Below are positions 7,610 through 16,087 of a stretch of 35,330 nt of DNA, one piece after another (the first letter of the stretch is position 1; each line of letters starts with the position of its first letter). Below the pieces are notes generated by a model that saw only the letters and a program-made list of their open reading frames with translations, ran no database searches and was not told the DNA's origin. The stretch comes from an uncultured Bifidobacterium sp. (lineage in GTDB: Bacteria; Actinomycetota; Actinomycetes; Actinomycetales; Bifidobacteriaceae): NCBI RefSeq assembly GCF_945269915.1, contig NZ_CALYOY010000024.1, positions 1 through 35,330 on the forward strand, given 5' to 3'. Made by a program: the position numbers and the translations under genes.

Positions 7610-10111
7610 ATGGACCTTCTCAGACGCGGATGGGACAGGCTGCCGGCCTGGGTGCAGAGTGACGCACTCATCGCCGATACCCTCCTGGCCGCCCTGGTCT
7701 TCCTGCTGATGTCCAATTCGGACTCTTCGGACGGGCTCCTGATTCACCAGTCCGATCGAGCCATAGGCCTTTGGAGCTTTGCCCTCCTCCTGCCGGTCTG
7801 CATACGAAGGCGGTTCCCGGATCTGGCCCCGAGGATATTCATCCTGATCAGCGCCCTCCAGTTGATTCTGGGACCGGTGCAGACACCGGCCGATCTCGCG
7901 GCATTGATCCTGATGTACTCAGCCCTTGTATACGGGCGCAGGTCTTCCAACCGTGTCTACATCATGGCAGGCTCCGCCCTGGTCTGCGCCGAGGCCGCCT
8001 GCAAGGCCGCCCTGCAGACCTTTGGCCCCGACCAGGGTAATGTGTTCCAGGCCATTTTGGACCGTCGACCCTTCCCCTCGCCCATCGGACTCCTGGAACC
8101 ATTCGTCTTCGGCCTCGTCATCTACGGACTGCTCCTGACCCTTGCCATCTTCCTGGCCTACTGGTCCCGTGCCCGTCAGCATTCCATTTCGGTCATGCGC
8201 CAACGTAACGAGGCCCTGGCCTTCAGGGCCAGGAAAGAGGAGGAACTGGCCGCCAGCGCCGAACGCGCCAGGGTGGCGCGCGATATGCACGACGTGGTGG
8301 CCCACACCCTCTCGATCATCATCGTCCAGTCCGATGCCGGCCGATACGCCACCGCCACCAACCCCGACATGGCCATGTGGACCATGACCACCATCCTCGA
8401 CGAGAGCAGGCGAGCGCTGATTGAACTGAGTTCCCTCTTCGGCACCATCGGACACCAGCAGGACGGATCAGAGGTTCCGGCGAAAACCATCGACAGTGAC
8501 GCAGAGAAGACCCCGGACGCGGGCAAGACCGTCGATTACCAGATGATGAAATCGATGATCGCCCGGGCAGGGCGCCTTTCGCAGGTGGAAAACTTTGCCC
8601 ACACTGTCCTGGGAGAGCCACGGCCTGACCTGCTTGATTCGCGCAGGACCATGGTCTCCTACCGGGTGGTCCAGGAGGCCCTGACCAACGTCCGCAAGCA
8701 CGCCGGCCCCAGGGCCCGGGTCCGGGTCAGGGAGGAATGGGACAGGCAGGGGCTGATGGTAACCGTCGATGACCGGACCGATCCCGGAAACGGGTCAGGC
8801 CCGGTCGCCGAACCGGAGCACAGGGGTTACGGCCTGAAGGGGATGCAGGAACGGCTCTCCTCCATTGGAGGGTCCCTGGAGGCCGGCCCCCTGCCGCCGA
8901 GCGGGTTCCGGGTCAGGGCCACCATCCCCTTCAGCTCCGACACAACCGGTTTGGATCCCTCACCGGCCCTGATCCCCACATCCGCCGAACAGACTCTCAC
9001 CGCGGGCGAAGGGAGCCAGGCAGTCCCGACCACCTCCACCCCGCCGGTGAACCCGAAGGGTCACCTCGGCGACCGCCCAGGCGCCCCCATCGAGGTGGGA
9101 GGGTACCGACTTAACAGGGTCGAGCGGCTATCGGCATGGATGCAGGGGCATTACCTGCTGGTGGATACTGTTCTGGCGCTCCTGCTCCTCATGAATTTCA
9201 GTCTGAGCATCATGGACATCCCCGGCAGCCAGGCCTCTCCCTCCCCGGGGGTACCCATACCTGTTCGGATCCTGATCAGCCTGAGTGTCCTCGCCCCGCT
9301 GGTCATCCGGCGTCGCTTCCCGGAAACAAGCGCCATCCTGGTGGCCACGGCCTGCGCCCTCCAGGTCTTCTTCTCTCCCGTTCTTACCGGTGCAGACATC
9401 TGCGTGGTCATTTCCATCTACTCGGCCATGACCTACGGGAAAAGCGGGGCTCGACGGTGGGTTCCCATCGTGGCCGTGGCCGAACTGCTCCTCCTAAGCC
9501 TGCGCATCGTCCTGATCGGCTGCGGGGCTTCCAGCATCTGGGACTTCCTGATCGGGGGAATGCCTGACAAACACCTCGCCATGACCCACTCCACCCTCGA
9601 GAATCTGACTCTGCTCTTTGCAGCGGCGGTCCCGCTCTGCCTCATCGCCATGCTGACGGCCCTCTGGCACCGGTATAGGGGGTCGAGTCTGCTTCTTTTG
9701 GAGGAACAGGAGAGGGCCTTGAACCAGGGAATACTGGAGGGCAGGAAACTTGCCGCCAACAAGGAGCGCGAGCGAATCGGGACCAGCATGCAGTCGGATG
9801 TGGCGGCGACCCTGAACGCGGTCATCGCCGGAACGGATGAGGGCATCGCCCTTCTTGAGCACGCCAAAGACCAGGGGTCGGATCCCGACCCCGATACGGT
9901 GGCCAAAGCCTTCGAAGGAATCGGGAAACAGGGACGTCAGGCCCTGGCCAGGATGCGTCAACTCCTGGAAGTCCTGCACCAGAGCAGCAGGACGGAACCC
10001 GGACCCGGCCACCGTACGGAGGGTCCGGCACTGAGACCAGCCAACCCCCTGTCGGTCTCAGCCTCTGCCGACGACACCGGACGGCAACCCGTTGCCGGCA
10101 CCGACAGGTGA
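7610..10111 (+). CDS. Sensor histidine kinase, tandem internal duplication (active NarL-type kinase plus degenerate copy)
   Basis: 833 residues from the ATG at 7610 (AAGGATAGG upstream); an ATG at 7541 would add 23 residues. First half: five or six membrane helices, then HisKA_3 with ERARVARDMHDVVAHT (phospho-acceptor His at 8288-8290), N-box EALTNVRKHA (about 8673-8702) and G-box GYGLKGMQERL (from 8825). After a roughly 70-residue disordered linker the pattern repeats from about 9139: WMQGHYLLVDTVLA mirrors the first WVQSDALIADTLLA, and RRRFP...ALQVFFSPVLTGAD mirrors RRRFP...ALQLILGPVQTPAD. The second H-box reads ERERIGTSMQSDVAATL, with the His replaced by Gln (9791-9793), and no ATPase domain follows. 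The stop overlaps the GTG/ATG of the response regulator. The stimulus is unknown. Confidence 0.88.
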   Translation: MDLLRRGWDRLPAWVQSDALIADTLLAALVFLLMSNSDSSDGLLIHQSDRAIGLWSFALLLPVCIRRRFPDLAPRIFILISALQLILGPVQTPADLAALILMYSALVYGRRSSNRVYIMAGSALVCAEAACKAALQTFGPDQGNVFQAILDRRPFPSPIGLLEPFVFGLVIYGLLLTLAIFLAYWSRARQHSISVMRQRNEALAFRARKEEELAASAERARVARDMHDVVAHTLSIIIVQSDAGRYATATNPDMAMWTMTTILDESRRALIELSSLFGTIGHQQDGSEVPAKTIDSDAEKTPDAGKTVDYQMMKSMIARAGRLSQVENFAHTVLGEPRPDLLDSRRTMVSYRVVQEALTNVRKHAGPRARVRVREEWDRQGLMVTVDDRTDPGNGSGPVAEPEHRGYGLKGMQERLSSIGGSLEAGPLPPSGFRVRATIPFSSDTTGLDPSPALIPTSAEQTLTAGEGSQAVPTTSTPPVNPKGHLGDRPGAPIEVGGYRLNRVERLSAWMQGHYLLVDTVLALLLLMNFSLSIMDIPGSQASPSPGVPIPVRILISLSVLAPLVIRRRFPETSAILVATACALQVFFSPVLTGADICVVISIYSAMTYGKSGARRWVPIVAVAELLLLSLRIVLIGCGASSIWDFLIGGMPDKHLAMTHSTLENLTLLFAAAVPLCLIAMLTALWHRYRGSSLLLLEEQERALNQGILEGRKLAANKERERIGTSMQSDVAATLNAVIAGTDEGIALLEHAKDQGSDPDPDTVAKAFEGIGKQGRQALARMRQLLEVLHQSSRTEPGPGHRTEGPALRPANPLSVSASADDTGRQPVAGTDR

Positions 10112-11031
10112 TGTCCGGCCAGGAATCCCGCCCTGACCGGCCGGGTATGATCGGCACCAGTACAGAATACAAGGAGACGGACATCCAGGCCCCTTCAGGC
10201 CGCATATGGAACCGAGGCCGCATGGAGCACACCACGGATACGATCAGGGTCGTCATTGCCGATGACCAGGAACTGGTGAGGGCGGGGTTCGCCATGGTGA
10301 TCGGTTCCCAGGATGACATGACCGTGGTCGGTCAGGCCGCGGATGGGAACCGGGCCGTGAGCCTGGTCAGCGAGCTCAACCCGGATGTGGTCCTGATGGA
10401 CGTCCGTATGCCCGGCACGGACGGTCTGGAGGCCACCCGCAGGATCAGCGCCCTCTCCCCCGACCGGATCAGGACCCGCGTCATCATTCTGACAACCTTC
10501 GACCTGGATGAGTACGTCATGTCGGCCATCAAGGCCGGGGCCTCGGGCTTCCTCCTCAAGGACACCGAACCCGAAACCCTGCTCTCCTCGATTCGCACCG
10601 TGCACCAGGGCAACGCCATCATCGCCCCCTCGGCCACGAAGCGGCTGATCGAACACATGGCTCTTGGCAGCGGCCGTTCGACAGATAGGACACCCGCAGG
10701 GATGGCGGAAGGTGCGGAGGCTTCCCTGACCCCTGATACCTCTCATTCTCAGACCGACGCTGAGGCTTCCGGTGAAGGGTCCAGGTTCTACCGCGACCCG
10801 GAGGTCAATCTCCTGACCGGGCGGGAGTTGGAGGTCCTGGCCGAGATCGCCCGGGGTCTCAGCAATCAGGAGATAGGAGACAGGCTCTTCATCTCCCTCC
10901 CGACCGTCAAGACCCACGTGGCTCACATCCTGCAGAAAATCAACGCCCGCGACCGGGTTCAGGCCGTGGTCTTCGCCTATGAGAACGGACTGGTCCAAAC
11001 CGGCCCCTCCTCCCCTCCCATCTTCCGATGA
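10108..11031 (+). CDS. NarL/FixJ-family response regulator
   Basis: Up to 307 residues. The receiver domain begins at TIRVVIADDQELVRAGF, with phospho-acceptor Asp in VVLMDVRMPG (codon 10399-10401), the switch residue region VIILTTFDLDEYV and the Lys of GFLLKD. A roughly 50-residue low-complexity linker leads to a LuxR-type HTH: LTGRELEVLAEIARGLSNQEI, then SLPTVKTHVAHIL. It is the obvious partner of the upstream kinase, whose stop it overlaps. The start is uncertain: GTG 10108 or ATG 10111 give translational coupling, while ATG 10221 (MEHTTDTIRVV) gives the usual short N-terminus. Residues before 10221 are not conserved-looking. Targets are unknown. Confidence 0.9.
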   Translation: MMSGQESRPDRPGMIGTSTEYKETDIQAPSGRIWNRGRMEHTTDTIRVVIADDQELVRAGFAMVIGSQDDMTVVGQAADGNRAVSLVSELNPDVVLMDVRMPGTDGLEATRRISALSPDRIRTRVIILTTFDLDEYVMSAIKAGASGFLLKDTEPETLLSSIRTVHQGNAIIAPSATKRLIEHMALGSGRSTDRTPAGMAEGAEASLTPDTSHSQTDAEASGEGSRFYRDPEVNLLTGRELEVLAEIARGLSNQEIGDRLFISLPTVKTHVAHILQKINARDRVQAVVFAYENGLVQTGPSSPPIFR

Positions 11032-11037
11032 AACGAT

Positions 11038-11066
11038 TTGCGGTATCGTTACCGCACTGATATAAA
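11038..11066 (+). promoter_or_regulatory. Promoter with overlapping LacI-type operator
   Basis: TTGCGG (11038-11043) and TATAAA (11061-11066) are exactly 17 bases apart, a good sigma-70-type promoter. The 18-base palindrome TGCGGTATCGTTACCGCA (11039-11056, seven-base arms, four-base centre) covers the -35 and most of the spacer. LacI-family operators commonly look like GGTAnCGnTACC, so this is the expected autoregulatory site for the gene starting at 11159. A repressor bound here would block RNA polymerase. Binding by this LacI protein is inferred. Confidence 0.7.
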
Positions 11067-11158
11067 TGGTGGTTGTCAGGGCCACACAGGGAGTGATTGT
11101 GCGGCCATGAAGTCGGGGCCACCGGGCTGCCGACTGCCGATTACATCGACGAAAGGCA

Positions 11159-12229
11159 ATGATGGCGTACGCGACGATTCGGGACGTGGCCGAACAGGCC
11201 GGTGTCTCCGTATCGACGGTATCCCGGGCACTCAACGATTCGGGCCGCATCTCGGCACGAACCAGGGAACGGATCAACCAGGTCATCGAGGACCTCCACT
11301 ATGTTCCCGACTCCAGGGCACGATCTATGCATTCCCCCAATTCCCGCACCATCGGCCTTCTGATACCCGATATCAGGAACTCCTACTTCGCCGACCTGGC
11401 CTACCTGATCCAGGGCGAACTCCTGGCACACGGCTTCCAGACCCTTATCTGCACCTCGACCCAGGGTGATTCCCTCGAGAACAAAATCCAGGTGCGCAAC
11501 CTCCTCGGGCAGCACATCGACGGGGCCATCATCGTGCCGGGCCCCCGTTCCCCCCAAACCCTGGACGAGCTGACCCGACGAGGGCTACCCGTGGTCTATG
11601 TGGACCGCACCAACGGCTACAGGGGTCAGGACAGGGAATCCCACGGCAACGGTGAGGGGGTCCCCTCCATCGACTCCGACCCCCTGCCCGGGCTCAGACA
11701 GGCACTGAATGACCTGGCCAGGCATGGCCACCGGCGAATCGTCATGGTTCCGGGTCCCCTGGATGAATCCGACACCTTTCGCGAACGGCAGGAGGTCTTC
11801 ACCGATCTGGTGAGCGGGATGGACACACTGAACGACCCCACACAGGGCGACGACCCGACCGAAGCCCCCACCGGGGGGGACACTTTCAGACCAGAAATGC
11901 TGGACCAATGGAAGGATCTGGGTGTCAGTGCGGCCATCTTCGGGCGCTCCCAGGATGCCATCCAGGCCATAGAGGTTTGCCAAGCCAGAGGCATCCGCAT
12001 TGGACGGGACCTCTCCATGGTCACCTTCGACGACCTCCCGGTCTTCAGGATTCTGACGCCGGCCGTCGCCACCATCTCCCAGCAGATCCACACCATGGGG
12101 ACCTGCTGCGTCCGGATGCTCCTGGACCTCATGAGCGATTCCCAGACCGACTCTGTCCGGCTGAAAACCCGATATCTCCACCGGGCCTCGGTGGGGTGCC
12201 CCCCAGGGCACACCGGCCAGGGTCCCTGA
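11159..12229 (+). CDS. LacI-family transcriptional regulator
   Basis: 356 residues. N-terminal HTH with ATIRDVAEQAGVSVSTVSRA and the hinge helix region YVPDSRARSMHSPNSRTIGLL, then the periplasmic-binding-protein-like sugar domain (PDIRNSYFADLAYLIQGEL, DGAIIVPGP, LPVVYVDR, later AAIFGRSQDAIQAIEVC, DLSMVTFDDLPVFRILTPAVATISQ). Members bind a sugar or nucleoside and release an operator. The ATG at 11159 follows GAAAGG; a second ATG comes next. The likely operator overlaps its promoter at 11039-11056. The ribokinase gene starts 47 bases downstream in the same direction, so ribose or a ribonucleoside-derived sugar is the likely ligand, by context. The linker around residues 160-180 and 225-245 is unusually polar. 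Confidence 0.92.
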   Translation: MMAYATIRDVAEQAGVSVSTVSRALNDSGRISARTRERINQVIEDLHYVPDSRARSMHSPNSRTIGLLIPDIRNSYFADLAYLIQGELLAHGFQTLICTSTQGDSLENKIQVRNLLGQHIDGAIIVPGPRSPQTLDELTRRGLPVVYVDRTNGYRGQDRESHGNGEGVPSIDSDPLPGLRQALNDLARHGHRRIVMVPGPLDESDTFRERQEVFTDLVSGMDTLNDPTQGDDPTEAPTGGDTFRPEMLDQWKDLGVSAAIFGRSQDAIQAIEVCQARGIRIGRDLSMVTFDDLPVFRILTPAVATISQQIHTMGTCCVRMLLDLMSDSQTDSVRLKTRYLHRASVGCPPGHTGQGP

Positions 12230-12276
12230 ACCGAACGGTCTGGTCAACAAATACTTATATCAACGAATGGAGAAAC

Positions 12277-13260
12277 ATGATTCAAGACATGGCGGCGGTG
12301 CCAGACCAGGTGCTTCATGGACTGGATACCATCACGGGGTCCATTTCGGTGGTCGGGTCCATGAATGCGGACTATACGGTCACCACCGACCGGCTGCCCA
12401 AGCCGGGCGAGACCGTTAACGGCGGCCCCCTGCAGATCCTGCCCGGAGGCAAGTCCGCCAACCAGGCAGCTGCTGCAGCACGGATCGGAGCCCACGTCCA
12501 AATCTTCGGAGCCGTCGGATCCGACCCCAACGCCGACTTCCTCCTGGGGCAGCTGGGCAACGCCGGCGTCGACATCTCTCAGGTGATGACCGTGCCCGGA
12601 CCCAGCGGGACCACGGTCATCACCGTGGACGCCCGTGGGGAGAACACCATCGTCTACTCCCCCGGCTCCAACGCCAGGGTCGACCTGAACTACGCCCATC
12701 GCTCCCAGAAGACGCTGACCGCGGCCAAGGTGCTTGGACTCTGCCTGGAAAGCCCCATCGAAACGGTGACCGAAGCCGCCAGGATGGGGCATGAGGCCGG
12801 CATGACCGTCCTCCTGAACGACTCCCCCTTCCGGGCCGACCTCCCCGCCGACCTGATTGCCTACTCCGACCTGATCCTGGTCAACGAACATGAGATGGCA
12901 CAGCTCCTGGGCATCGACGAGCCCGAGGACGGGGACTGGATCGGGGCCGATTGGGACCGGATCAACAAGACCATGCAGGACTTCGGCTTTCACCGGGCCG
13001 TCGTGACCCTGGGCGGCGAGGGGTCCATGGTCCTCGACCAGGGCGAGAACTACCGTATTCACGCGGTCAGGGTGGATGCCGTCGACACCACCGGCTGCGG
13101 CGATGCCTTCATGGGAACCATCCTGGCCGGCCTCTCCTCGGGAATGACCCTGGTCCAGGCGGCCCAGCTGGCCTCCTATGTCTCGGCCTACGCGGCCACC
13201 GGGCAGGGTGCCCAGGCCTCCTACGGGTCAGCGGAGCAGATCAGGTACCGCTTCGCTTAG
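12277..13260 (+). CDS. rbsK: Ribokinase (PfkB family)
   Basis: 327 residues from the ATG at 12277 (ATGGAG five to nine bases upstream). PfkB landmarks: SISVVGSMNADYTVTTDRLP with PGETV (N-terminal substrate-binding part), the first signature GGKSANQAAAAARIG (about residues 60-74), GSDPNADFLL, and the second signature with catalytic Asp, VDTTGCGDAFMGTILAGL (about residues 270-287). Ribokinase phosphorylates D-ribose at O5 with ATP for entry into the pentose phosphate/bifid-shunt route. An N-terminal extension of about 20 residues precedes the usual start. Cotranscription with the upstream lacI gene is likely. No ribose transporter or nucleosidase gene is next to it. A strong terminator follows. 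Confidence 0.92.
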   Translation: MIQDMAAVPDQVLHGLDTITGSISVVGSMNADYTVTTDRLPKPGETVNGGPLQILPGGKSANQAAAAARIGAHVQIFGAVGSDPNADFLLGQLGNAGVDISQVMTVPGPSGTTVITVDARGENTIVYSPGSNARVDLNYAHRSQKTLTAAKVLGLCLESPIETVTEAARMGHEAGMTVLLNDSPFRADLPADLIAYSDLILVNEHEMAQLLGIDEPEDGDWIGADWDRINKTMQDFGFHRAVVTLGGEGSMVLDQGENYRIHAVRVDAVDTTGCGDAFMGTILAGLSSGMTLVQAAQLASYVSAYAATGQGAQASYGSAEQIRYRFA

Positions 13261-13320
13261 TCAGGTACCGCGTCTCGCCTGAGCAGGATCCAGACGAACC
13301 GGACCGCTCAACCCAGACAC

Positions 13321-13365
13321 CAAATCAGGGGTCGCCGGCACGGGCTGCCGGTGATCCCTGATTTG
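13321..13365. terminator. Bidirectional terminator between rbsK and the ABC permease gene
   Basis: A 45-base inverted repeat: left arm 13321-13340 starts CAAATCAGGG and ends CCGGCA; right arm 13346-13365 starts TGCCGG and ends CCCTGATTTG. Eighteen of 20 arm positions pair, around the loop CGGGC. The outer AT-rich ends supply AAAT/ATTT on both sides, and the two flanking genes converge, as expected for a shared terminator. Confidence 0.85.
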
Positions 13366-13371
13366 TATTCT

Positions 13372-16074
13372 CTACTCTTCAGCCAGAACCACGACCGGTG
13401 GTGTACGGTTGGCCCGTCTGGCGGGTAGGACGCTGGCCAGGACCGCGGCCAGGAGGGCCACCAGGAGGATCACCCCGCCTGTTGACCAGGGAATGGGGAA
13501 GGCCACCCTCCCCTTGGTGGCGAAGACCACATACGCCCCGATCCAACCGAACAGGTGGCCCAGGACCATGCCTGACAGGGCGGCACTCAGGGCTATCAGC
13601 CCTGATTCCACAGCAAGGGACCGCCTGATCTGCCTCCGGGTCATGCCGATGGCCCGCAGTGTGGCGGACTCCCGCCTGCGTTCCAGGACTGAGAGGGAGA
13701 GGGTGTTGGCCACGCCAATCAGGGCGATGACCACGGCCACGGCCAGGAGGGCCACCATAATCATGAGGAGGGTGTCGACAATCTGTTCCCACTGCCGCTT
13801 TTCAGCCAGTCCTCCCTTAACGGATACGGCCGAATACCCGGCCAGGGCGTTGCGAACCTCATCCAACAGCACCGAGACCGTCGGGGATCCCTTGGTCCTG
13901 GCCCAGATCTGGGTGGTCTGAGCTTGGACACCCTCCAGTGAGGATGGGTCGGCCAGGCCATAGAAGGGACTGGCTTCAATGCCTCGGAAGGGTGCGGAGA
14001 GGCTTGTCATGGAACGTTGCAGGCTTGTCTGCGTCTGCTCCTGGGCGGCGGAAGCAGGTCCATCATCCGCACCACCCCGGGTCGGGCTGAGCAGGTTCAG
14101 CCCCAGGCTCCCCCCGATGTGGAAGTCCTGGTGATTATCCATGAGACCGGCCGGGAGCAGGACGGTCCCCTGCCCCAGCCGGTCATTACCGACCTTGGTG
14201 TTCAGGACGCCGTCAATCCGGTTACCGTTCAGGGCGAAGATGGTCATCCCCGCGCCCTGCTCACCACCAGATCTGATCGTGGCCGCATACTGGGGCACCA
14301 GCTCGGCGTCCGCAACCCCATCGATCCGGCGGATGGCGTCCAGGGCCTTGTGGTCCAGACCATCGGCGCTGATCTGGACATCGACCGAGTAGTGCTCATC
14401 CAGGATGCCGTCCATGGTCTGTTTGGCGCTGGCGGCACCGGTGGAAAGGGTGGAGACCAGGGTCACGCCGATCAGGAGGGCCGCGCCCGTGGCCGCCACC
14501 CGGGAACGGTTCCGGGAGATGTTGGCCACGGCAATCGTGGATGCGGGTCCAATCCGTGAAACCAGGGACCCCATGGTCTTGAGAAGGAAGGGGATCCAAC
14601 GGTTGGCGCTGAGCAGGATGCCGATGAAGGCCAGGCCGGTGCCCATGACGGCCAGCCCCAGGACCACTTCGGACCCGCCTGCGGAGGCCTCGCCGGTCCG
14701 CCCCCTTACATCCAGCCAGACCCGCCAAAGGGACCAGGCCGCCATCGCGGCACCCGTCAGCATCAGGAGCAGGCTTGTGGCCAGGCGCGCCCTGCCCGCC
14801 CTTGAGTTCTCCAGAAGGTCGGCAGGTCGCAGGGCCTCCAGGGGGCTGACACCGGTGGCGGCCCTGGCAGCCCCCAAGGAGGCCAGGACCGTGACGGTGA
14901 TGCCGAAGATCAGGGGCACCAGGAAGACGGCCGGGGTCAGGCGCAGCTGGAAGTAAAGGGAGTTCATATGGACCCTGGCGGCTCCCAGGAGGGCCATGAT
15001 GCCAATGGCGCCACCGACCCCGAGCAAGGAGGCCAGGGCACCCAGGATCCCGGACCGCATCAGGACGCTGGCCCGGATCTGGCCTTTCCTGGCACCGATG
15101 GTCCTCAGGAGGGCCAGGTGACGGCGCTGCCGGGCGACCATGACCTGGAAGGTGTTGGCGATGACCGTGGCGGCCACGAACATGGCCAGGATGCCGAAGG
15201 TCAGGAAGAAGGTGATCATGAAGTTCTGCTGGCCACCGACTGCATTCCTGACGAGACGGTCCTCCAGGGAGTGGCGGTTCTCCAGGGAGTAACCGGAAGG
15301 CAGGAGTTTCCGGAGGGAGGCCAGGCTCCCATCGAGGTCATCCCCCTGCCCGCTCAGGCTCAGGTAGACGATGTCGGCGGGGAGGTTCCCCATGTCTCCC
15401 AGACCGGCCGTGCCCATCAAGGCATCGATGGTCTTGGGCGTCAGGACGATTGCACCTCCCCAGTTGTCATACATACCGCCCTGGTCCGAGCTGACCCCCG
15501 ACATGGTCAGGGACCTTGACACCAGCCTGCCCGGCACCTGGTCCGCACCGGGCCCTCCATCCGTCCGGGAGCCTTGGGATTGGTCAAGCATGTAGGAGGA
15601 CAGGTTCAGGTTCAGCTTGTCACCGGGCGAGAGCTTGAGCCGGGCGGCCGCCGGCCCCGGCAGGACCACCTGGTCGTCGGCCTTGGGCCAGGATCCCCGG
15701 GCCAGCTTGACCGGCATCATGGCGGGGTCGGCCAGCGGAATGGCCACCACCCCCTCGCTCTTGGTCTTGCCGGCCCGAACATCCACCAAGAAGTCGGTGT
15801 TCGACCTTACGGCACGAACGCCCGGGACGGCTGCCAGCTCCTTGGTTTTGAGGTCCTTCACCGTCTTCAGACCGGTCTGGTCGTCATCCTTGGGGACGAT
15901 GGCGTAATTGGCCTGGGCGGCATCGGATGTGACCATGCGCCTCATGGAGGCGTCCATGGTGTTGCCGAAGAGGAAGGTCGTGGCAATGAAAAGTGTGCCA
16001 ATGACGATGGCGATGCCGGCGGGGACCATCATGCCCAGGTCACGCCGCATCATTCTCCTGGTGATCAGCCACAT
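13372..16074 (-). CDS. ABC transporter permease, MacB/FtsX type
   Basis: 900 residues. The N-terminal membrane helix (about residues 13-36) is followed by a large extracytoplasmic MacB-like domain (about 37-280), then a three-helix FtsX core (FMITFFLTFGILAMFVAATVIAN onward, with the typical RRHLALLRTIGARKGQI loop). A second core unit follows a further large external domain and ends with IVDTLLMIMVALLAVAVVIALIG, SVLERRRESATLRAIGMTRRQI and the last helix pair. This two-FtsX-domain form is usual in Gram-positive bacteria for export of peptides or lipoproteins, or for antimicrobial-peptide resistance. It starts 13 bases after the ATPase gene ends. Substrate is unknown; a two-component pair lies nearby but is separated by the lacI-rbsK genes. 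Confidence 0.92.
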   Translation of the reverse strand: MWLITRRMMRRDLGMMVPAGIAIVIGTLFIATTFLFGNTMDASMRRMVTSDAAQANYAIVPKDDDQTGLKTVKDLKTKELAAVPGVRAVRSNTDFLVDVRAGKTKSEGVVAIPLADPAMMPVKLARGSWPKADDQVVLPGPAAARLKLSPGDKLNLNLSSYMLDQSQGSRTDGGPGADQVPGRLVSRSLTMSGVSSDQGGMYDNWGGAIVLTPKTIDALMGTAGLGDMGNLPADIVYLSLSGQGDDLDGSLASLRKLLPSGYSLENRHSLEDRLVRNAVGGQQNFMITFFLTFGILAMFVAATVIANTFQVMVARQRRHLALLRTIGARKGQIRASVLMRSGILGALASLLGVGGAIGIMALLGAARVHMNSLYFQLRLTPAVFLVPLIFGITVTVLASLGAARAATGVSPLEALRPADLLENSRAGRARLATSLLLMLTGAAMAAWSLWRVWLDVRGRTGEASAGGSEVVLGLAVMGTGLAFIGILLSANRWIPFLLKTMGSLVSRIGPASTIAVANISRNRSRVAATGAALLIGVTLVSTLSTGAASAKQTMDGILDEHYSVDVQISADGLDHKALDAIRRIDGVADAELVPQYAATIRSGGEQGAGMTIFALNGNRIDGVLNTKVGNDRLGQGTVLLPAGLMDNHQDFHIGGSLGLNLLSPTRGGADDGPASAAQEQTQTSLQRSMTSLSAPFRGIEASPFYGLADPSSLEGVQAQTTQIWARTKGSPTVSVLLDEVRNALAGYSAVSVKGGLAEKRQWEQIVDTLLMIMVALLAVAVVIALIGVANTLSLSVLERRRESATLRAIGMTRRQIRRSLAVESGLIALSAALSGMVLGHLFGWIGAYVVFATKGRVAFPIPWSTGGVILLVALLAAVLASVLPARRANRTPPVVVLAEE

Positions 16075-16087
16075 ATGCGTCCCTCCC

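Noticed and set aside
13321-13365. Long inverted repeat as a possible transposon end
   Set aside because: It is one hairpin between two converging gene ends with paired AT-rich bases; a bidirectional terminator fits better, and no transposase is present.
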